Below, one piece after another: positions 50,801 to 59,800 of a stretch of DNA of 64,000 nucleotides (position 1 is its first letter; the number at the start of each line of letters is the position of its first letter). The stretch comes from Phylloscopus collybita (taxonomy: Eukaryota > Chordata > Aves > Passeriformes > Phylloscopidae), in the NCBI GenBank assembly GCA_027886175.1, contig JAJNNQ010000027.1, positions 5,532,001 to 5,596,000 on the forward strand, written 5' to 3'. Made by a program: the position numbers and the translations under genes. Under the pieces are notes generated by a model, which searched no databases, was not told the origin of the DNA, and saw only the letters and a list, made by a program, of their open reading frames with translations.

Positions 50801-53800
50801 TTTTATGGCCAGCATAGCTCCAGGCAGATTTATGTTTAGTTGCTGGGCTCTGGTATGTAAATTCAAGTTTTCAACCCTCAGGAGTTAAAAAACATCTCCT
50901 CCTCTGTCCCCTCTGTGGTTCAGATGAAATCTTTGCAGTTAGGGACTCCAGCAGTGAGACAAAGTAAAAAGTGATTCAGGTTCTTTCAGCAGGATTTAGG
51001 AGTTGGCAGTGAGCTGGGGAACTCCTGGGAAATGCTCTCAGTTCCTCCTGAAGTGACCTTTCTCAGGTCTGCTTGGTCTCTGCACTGAGTCATAAATATC
51101 GTTACAAATACAAAATGTTTAGGGCAAAACTGCTCAGAATTCATAGCTCATGATATGGAAAACCCTGTGAAACTCTCCAATTATGCTGCAAATGGTGCAC
51201 AGGACCTTTGTGGTGGTGAGAAATAACATCTGCCATGGCTGAAATTAGCCACAATTACAGGAAAAGAGCCAAGACACAAATTGAATCAGAGCATACATAA
51301 AAGCTTTCAGTGGGACATGGTTTTCTTTGCAAGCTTGATGATGAAGACATTAAAGATGGCTTAGAAAGGGAGGTTAAAAATGCAGAATGGGGTTCTCAGG
51401 AGTGACTCATCCCCATTTTCTGGGGTGTTGGGAACTGAGTTCTGGCCCCTGACCTGTATTTGAGAGTTGCATCCAGACCATGAGCTTAGTCAGTCCAGTG
51501 CAAGCCACTCTGGAAAACCAAATCTGGGCATTTCCTGGAAATACATCAATTCTGACACTGCTACCTGGATAACCTCCCCCAGGAGGGATCTCCATTCACA
51601 GCACACCTACAGACTGTTTTCCCTGGGAGTCATTTGGGATGTGGGGGTTGAGGTTTCACAGCTGTCTCACCAAATTTAATTTTAAAATAAGACTCTACTG
51701 GGATGTGAATAATCCTAACTCTTCTTTCTAGGGACACACTGGTCACAAAGGGGAGCCTGGTGAAGTAGGAAAACAAGGAGAGAAGGTAAACTTCAACTTA
51801 ACAATAATGAGGGGGGAATTTTCTCTTTAAAAACACCTTGAGAAAGAAATAAGTGATTTTTTTCAAGGAGACAGGAAGGATTGAGGCTGTTGGCTGAAGA
51901 AGGAGCAGATACTTTGGCTGAAGCGCGTTGGGTTCCACTGCTCTGCCAGTAGGACCAAGAAAATCCATCTTTCCAAGGATCAGCATGTTAGGATCACTTT
52001 GAGTTAACAGCTGTCCCTTCCCATGCAGGCATCTCAGCTCAGGAGAAGCCCTGCATTCATCACTTGGATAAATTCCTGACTCATCTGAATGTCCTTGCAT
52101 GTGGAAAATGTGTTACTGTCTATAAGGCAAAAGCAAAATCTGGGGAGAAAACTGGGAGGGAGAGAGGGAGCTGAAGGAGAAATAAGACAGGGCTGTCCCT
52201 GGCTGTGTGTGCAGGCTCCTGCTGTCCCTCCTCCTGTCTGATTGATTTTTCTCTCCCAGGGTAACCCTGGCCCTCCTGGCCCTCCAGGAGTCCCCGGTGG
52301 TGTTGGCCTGCAGGTAACCCCAGCTCTCCCCTTCCCAAATTCCCATGGCCTGTGCACTGTGCAGCTCAGTGGGGCCATCAGTCACCTTGCTTACACAAAC
52401 AGTGATTGAGCTTGAACTGATTTGTTTTCTTAATTAGGGCCCAAGAGGACTGAGAGGCCTCCCTGGTCCAATGGGTCCAGCTGGCGACAGAGTAAGAAAA
52501 AAAATTCTGATTTTTTTCTTTTCCTCTCTACCACCGGTTTGTCTTTTGAGAGGTGGCACTTGTCCTTACTGAATTCCACTGAGAAACTTATAAAGGCATG
52601 AAGTGTGGGCTGTTCCCTGCAGCCCCTCCATCAGAGCAGCCTTCCCAGGTCAGGAGAATCCACACACCCAAGGGACTGGCAGGGTCAGGCCCAGCCAGAC
52701 TTAATCCTTCCAACCAAAGTGCAAAGACAAAAAAAAATAAGAGAGAGAGAGAGGGAGAGGAACTTGTCATGAACATTTCACCATTTCACTTTCTGTTCTG
52801 TCTCTTTACAAGAAAAAGCCAAAGAATCACCTTTGATAGACAAAGTTTTTCAGGACACAAAAGGAGTCCTCACTCAGAACAGGGTCAATCTCCAGCCCAT
52901 TGAGGCTTTGGACTCTTGTCACAGTCCCTTGACCAGCAGCCCAGAGGCTGAATGGCTTTGACTTGGATGAAGTCCTGCATTTATTTAGGAGTAAGAGGGT
53001 TATCAAGATAGCAAGGCCATGAATGGTATCAGTGTATCAGAGGTACAAAGGTGGGGAGATCCAGAGTGAAAACCTGTTGTTCAGAGTGAGATTTTTTGCA
53101 TGTCTGTCCTGCAAACCAGCAGGAGATACAGGGTTGTCTTTCCAGGGCTTTTGTGTTTTCTCAGGCTGTGGTACAAGGTGGGGATTCTGTTCCTCCCTGC
53201 TCTGCCAAGCCCAGCATCACAATGATGTCTGTTCTCTGCAGGGTGACATTGGATTCAGAGGCCCACCTGGAATCCCAGGACCTCCAGGGAAAGCTGTATG
53301 TATCCCAGTCTCTCTGTGGCCCTGCCTCCCACAGCCACAGCCTGGTTTATTCCTCCTTCCTGAGCTCTGCTGTCAGTGACCAGGAGGCTGTGCTGAGCAC
53401 CTCCATCAGACCATTCCCTCTGCCCTTTCCCTCTGCTCAGAGCAGCGTTGTTTTACCTGACCCAGACTTCATGAGGTCTCTCCCTTTGCCATGCCTCACA
53501 CCAGAATAAGCTCACCACATTTCCATCTCTCTCTGTGCTTCACTGCCCTTCCTTGAGCACAGGAGCTGTGGGCAAGCAGTGGAGAAGGGAACATCCATTG
53601 CTTTTGGAGGAGGAATCAGCCTTGTCTTGAGCTGACATCCCTTGAGCCTGGTCTGTTCCCAGGTGCCCACAGCTCTGAAGGATTTCTGCTCCAAGCAGAA
53701 ATAGCTGTGTACTGAGGATGCAATCCCCAGCCTTCTGCTGAGCTCCCTTCTGCAGCACCACCCTCTGGGGACCCCTCCCAAGTCTTGCAATTACAGAAGA

Positions 53801-56800
53801 AATCCATCCAAACTAAAATCAAATGAGGTGCTTGCTCACCAAACCTTTCATTACACCCAGCAGGAACTAGACAGTAAATATTAAAGCTTTTCTCCCACTC
53901 TGTTTCTGCCTAAAGAAATTGCTTCATTAAATAAGGGGAGGATGGTCTCTGCCCTGAGGGACTGCTGGCAAAGTCCCTGCTGCAGAGAGTGTCAGGAATT
54001 GGAGTGTAACTGGGAAAGCTGAGCTCTCGGGGGGGCTCTGTGTGCTCACACCTCTGCTGACACCAGCAAACAGCACAAACCCCTCCTCATTTCACCCTCC
54101 AAGCAGCAATCCCTGTCACTGTGTGGTGGAGATGCTCAACAGCTTTTCCTCCTCTCTCACAGGGAGACCAAGGGAGCAAAGGACCTCAGGGATTCCGGGG
54201 GCCCAAAGGTGACACTGTAAGTGCTGTCAAACACCCTTTGCTCCAGTCTGGGATGTGACACTCCAAAGGCTGTTCTGTGGGTTTATTGTGGTTTGTGCTC
54301 CCTTCATTTGCCTGAAAGGGATGGAAGCATCATCTCAAAAATGAGATGTTTAACTCTTACTAAAAGTGCCTGAGTGAGAAGGTGTCCAAGTGCTGCTACA
54401 GCCTGGAGCACAGGGAGCAGATCTTACATCCCCATGCCTTGAAATGGTCAAGAATTTTCCCAGGTGTTGTATCCAGCACTGGGCTGGTTTCCTGGAGTGT
54501 CCCAAAACAACCTCCATACTTATGTGGACAGAGAGGACCCAACTGAAAGGGAATGAAATGTCCCTACAGAATCTGAGTCTTGTCTTTGTTGACTGTTCTT
54601 CAGGTTTACAATGGTTAACACAGGATTTATTGCTGTTTTCTAGGGTAAACCTGGACCAAAAGGAAACCCAGGGGCTCGTGGACTCATAGGAGAACCTGTA
54701 AGTCAATTAAATAGGATGCAGGTCTTGCTGTTTTGTCTTGCTTGCAGATGAGGAGATAAAACACAATAGGAAAAAAGCTGCTGCTTGCCATCTTTGCTGT
54801 CAGGCTTCTGCTCCCAAATGCCCTCGTGCCCCACGCTGGGCACCAAAATCTGTCTTGGTTTGGAAAGACAGGGATCTGCCAGGGAAAGCTGGGGTTTCCC
54901 TTAGAATGGAGAATGTAAACCCCTCACCCCCACCAAATTATAATTTTGCAATTAAGGGCTTTCAGGCAAAGATTTGGGAATAGGAATAACAGTTCTTTAC
55001 TAGGAATATTAACAATACAAATGTAGTAGAAAAACAAAACCACCCAACCAAACCAGCAAACAAACAAACAACAATTCTGGAAAACCCTGACAGAGTCAGA
55101 GCTACAACCTGACACCCTGTTGGTCAGGGGGTTGGGAGCAGTCCAAAAGTGAGTCCTCCTGGAGTGGCAGAGGTGGTTCTGGTGGAGTAGAGATGATCCT
55201 GTAGAACCAGGGTCCAGTGGTGGTGAGAAGGGTCCAGTCTTCCTCCAGGAATTGGGTGAAGCTGGATGCCTGGTGTTCCTGTGTCTCAGTTTTATCCAGG
55301 TAGGAATGGTTGGCTCCCCTCACTGGGTGGAGCATCTCACAATGGGATGATGGAATGTGGATAGTCTATTTTGGGGATGTGTGCTTTTAGGGGTGTCTTA
55401 ATGGTTCATTAGCAGAAAATATTCCCCTGGAGGGAGGAGTGGTGAAAGAGATAAGAAACACTGCCCCACCTGGCTTTAACAGCTGGCCCATCATCAAAAG
55501 GCACCCGCCCCCCTCCTCTCAGAGTAAAGAAGATTTCTCCAACTGCTTTCGGCAAATGAAATAGAATACACATTTTTGGTTCCATAACCCAAGACAGGGT
55601 CTCTGTGTAAACCCAGCTGGACTAAGCCACAGTTGCACTGCTGATAATGAAAATCTCTCAGCACAACTGGAGCTGGACCCATTGCCAAAATCCTCTTTGA
55701 TGGGAATGTGTTTTGCAAAGCACAGAGCCTCCTCCTGACCCAAATGTGTGCTGTCCATGATTGCAGGGAATGCCTGGCAAGGATGGGCGGGATGGAGCTC
55801 CTGGACTCGATGGTGAGAAGGTTTGTAAAGTCCTCCTTAACCCTGCAGAGAAGACTCCTGAGACTCTGCTGGGCATGCTGCAAAGCTGCTGGTGCTCCTC
55901 CAGAAGCTTGGCTGGAGAGCTTTTCCTTCTAAAGAGTTTTCTAATATTGTCACTAGTGAAGGAGAGGGAGATTCTCCCCTTGGTTAATCCCAAGAGAATT
56001 CCCTGAAGAAGGAAGGTGCAGATATGATGTCAGCTCAGCTGTGTGCCTGGATTTATTTGTTCCTGCTGGCTGACTCCAGGCCTTCAGAGATGCCTTTTCA
56101 GAGCTGCTGGCAGAGTTGATTTTAACAGCCTGGAGACAAAGTGCTGTCAGGTGCTGGTTGCCTGGTTCTTGGACAGTGCTCCTGCAGGAATCCTGAACCT
56201 GTGCTGCCAGGGAAAGCTGGGAGCTGCAGGAAATAGGGAAACACCTGGGAGCTCCTGTCCCATGGGTGCTCACTCCTCTGGACACAACAGCTCTGGGTCC
56301 TGTGCATATAGGGAGGGAGGGAAATACAAATGCCTGTTTGGGAATGTGTCCCCTGCCTGTGCCAGACCTTTTCCCAGTGCTGGAGGATCCCTCCTAATCT
56401 CTCCCTATCCACAGGGTGACGCAGCTCCCATGGGTGCTCCTGGAGAGAAGGGGCCAAACGGACTTCCTGTGAGTATGGGGCAGGACCTGCCACCTCTGGG
56501 GGCTCCAGCAGCTCAGGGGGCCTGCAGAGATCCTTCCTGGGGACAGGGGAGGGTCATTCTGTGGGTTCTTTCACAAGGAGCTCTAGTTAAGCCAAGGGGA
56601 AATGCACTTTTCCCACCATGCAGGCAGGGAAGGAGTGTGCCAGACACCTGGAGCAGCACCCCACAGTAATTCCCTGGCTGTTGGCTTCTCTGACTCTTTA
56701 AAATCTAAACTTGAGAGGGATTTTCTCTTTCACATCCCACTGATGTGCATCCCTTATGGAGGGAGGTAAGGTCTGGGATACAATATCCTGAGCTCTGTCC

Positions 56801-59800
56801 CTGCCTCACTCCAGTGCTTGTTGGCAAAATGTTTCATCTCTCCAGACTTCCAACTATTTAAAAGAGACAAAGTATTCCTTTCTTCCTGCATTTACAGAAT
56901 ATTTTTAACACCTCTGGAGAGAGGTTTCTGCTGTGCAAAATGTTGCTGCTGGTGGTCTATTTGTATATTCCTGCTCTGTGCTCTCATGCCAAGGATCAGT
57001 GCTCATGGAGCTGCAAGGGCAGCAAGTGAGACATTGAAGTCATCATTTTCACAGTGAAAGCTGCAGAAATTTAAGCCCTCCATTGCTTCAAGCAAAGGTC
57101 ACTCCTTGTGTGTCAAATCACTCCAGAATAACAAATTTAATAACTTCACTTCTTCTGACATTGCTTTAATATAATTTTTTTTCAGGGTCTGCCTGGAAGA
57201 GCAGGTATTAAAGGCTCAAAGGGTGAACCAGTAAGTGAATCTCTCTAATGATGGGGTCTGGTGGGGAAACTGGTCACAGCAAGACCCTTTAGCTTTGGGG
57301 GATTGGGAGGACTTACCCCAAACTGATGGTTTCTGTGTTTCTGCTGGGGCTGAAGAGCAGGAATTTGGTAAAATAACTGGGCTGGCACCTGGTTCAGCAA
57401 AGACACAGCAGACAGACAGGAGAGTCATCACTGGTTCAGTAAACCTCATCCTTTTGTCAAAGTCCCAGGAGGAGGCTTGATCTTTGGGAATCAAAAGGCT
57501 GAGCACCAGCAGGAGCAGGATGAGCTCATCTTGCCTTCTGCAGATTTTCCCTCACCTCAGGAGAAAAACTTCCATGGAGCTTTAGATTGACACCTACCTG
57601 TGAGATGAAAGAAAACCTCAGGCAGACCAAAGCAGTCCAGCACAAAGCTGTTCTGAGAGGTGTCTCTTTTTTGCCCTGTCCCTCTCCTTTATGAATTTTT
57701 CCCTCTGCATCATTCTTGCTGCTAATCCCCAGGGAGGAGAGCACGCTGCAGGGAGGTGGTGCAGGGGTGAATGGGATGGGATGGGACATCCTGGCATCCC
57801 TGTCTCACACAGGACATGGGGACACTGCCCTAGGGCTGGCAGCCCTCCCTGGTCACTGGGGCCAGGAGAGAGTGTGCAGCTCACCTGTTCTCTGGTGCTG
57901 TGAGTTTTGCATTAAAACTGCAAAAGTTGGGGGGTTTGGGGGGTTTCGTGATTTTTTTAGGGGTTTTTTGTGTGTGTGTTTTGTTTGTTTGTTTGTTTGG
58001 GTTTTTTTAGTGTTTTTTTTTGTTGTTGGTGGTGGTGGTTTTTGTTTTGGTTTTTGTTTGTTTTTTTTTCCTGACACAGGTTTTAACTCTCTCCTCCTTT
58101 TGTTGCTTCAGGTAGGACAGAAATGACTCCCTGAAGTGATGCCCTAACTGAGTGTTTGCTTTGTGCTCTGCAGGGCAGCCCTGGAGAGATGGGAGAGGCA
58201 GGTCCCTCTGGAGAGCCAGGCATCCCTGTAAGTGTCCCACATCCCACTTTCCCACTGAGCAGGGGCTCTGCTGGTGAGCTTTAAACCAAAGTGGGGAGAT
58301 GGAGCTCATGTGCTGCTTCCTTGCATAAATAAAGCTCCCAGTGATGCAGCGCCTGCAATCCCATGGGATTGAACATTCCAGGCATTCATTCCACACTGCT
58401 GTGGAGCTCCCCAGGGAGCACTCAGCTGGCTGGGCAGGGTACTGGGCAAAACCCACCAGCTGTGGGCTGGCAGATGGGCCAGTGGGGCAGGAGTTTGGGA
58501 CTGAACAGCCTGGGATCCAGCAGTATGTCCCAGTGGGGTGGGAAGGGTGGATTTGTGGCTCCTCAGGATCACAGCTGACTTTGGTGTCCCTGCCAGGGCG
58601 ACGTTGGCATCCCTGGTGAGAGAGGTCTGCCAGGACCCAGAGGAGCAACTGTAAGTACAGAGCTGGCTGTCAGCCAGAGAGGTGCCAGCACAGGGTTTGT
58701 GTGTGGGGGTCACCCTCTGGCTACAGTCAAAGGCCACTTTCTCTCTCACTGGTGTCTCTGGGGAGCTCTGGTAGCAGAGAAATTCCTCCCCCAAGCTGGG
58801 TCAGATCCTGTCCTCACTGACAGCTCTGTGCAAGTGCCAAGTGAGCCCTCCCATTTCGCTTGGCAGAGCAAAGGGCAGCTGTCCAGGAGGTTTGTGGAGC
58901 TGCCACAGTCTGGCAGGAGGGGCTGGGCACTCAGCAAGCCCCTCACTGCACAGCAATAGGAAGGTTCTGCCCGTGCTGAGGTGAGGCAGTGGTGAAGCAG
59001 AGCTGTTGCAGTGCACTTTGCCACCAGCACATGACACCTGAAACCCTCCCCAGTCCTGCAGCCCTTTCCTGGGAGCAGTGGAGAGGGATTCCCTGCAGAA
59101 CCTGAAGCCATACACCCAGCAAAACTGGGAACAACTGCATGGCTCCCTGCTGTGTCCCTGCTCAATAGCAGAGATGATGACAAATCCTATCTGGAGGGTA
59201 AACCCCTGATTTTGATCCCACTACTAAAAATGCTTGAGTACCTTTTTCATCTTGTCACTGCCCAGCTAGTGCTGCTGTTGGGTTTGGATCTGATCTTCTA
59301 GTGGCTTTGTTGGGTTTTTTTGTGGTTTTTTTTTTTTTTTTTTTTCTTCTTTTTCTTTTTTTTTTTTCTTTTTTCCCCATCTTAATCTCATTTTGAAATC
59401 CAGGAGCCTACAGCAGGTCTAATATAATTTCTGGTACGTGCCACTTGGAAGAAAATTGAACTGCATGATTTATTGTTTGTGAGCAGCTGCTGCTTAAACT
59501 TCCAAGGAGAGGGAAATCAGCTTTAGAAATAAACTGTATTAATAATGTTTGCTTTTACGTCTGCAATTTTTCTTCAAAGTGGCTGGCCTCACAGAAGGCA
59601 CCACATTATTACAGCCAAAAAGCAAAAGCAGTCGAGCTAACTGTGTTGGTGCAGAGTTTTTACAGGGGTGCAGTTGTAGCTGAACCCATGGCTATGTCTC
59701 ACCTGGGCTTCTTGTTTCTGATTTGTTTTATTAGAATCATAACTTATTAGTTAAGACAGAGCTGTTCCAAGAGAGGTGCAGGATTTTTTCAGTGTTAAGC

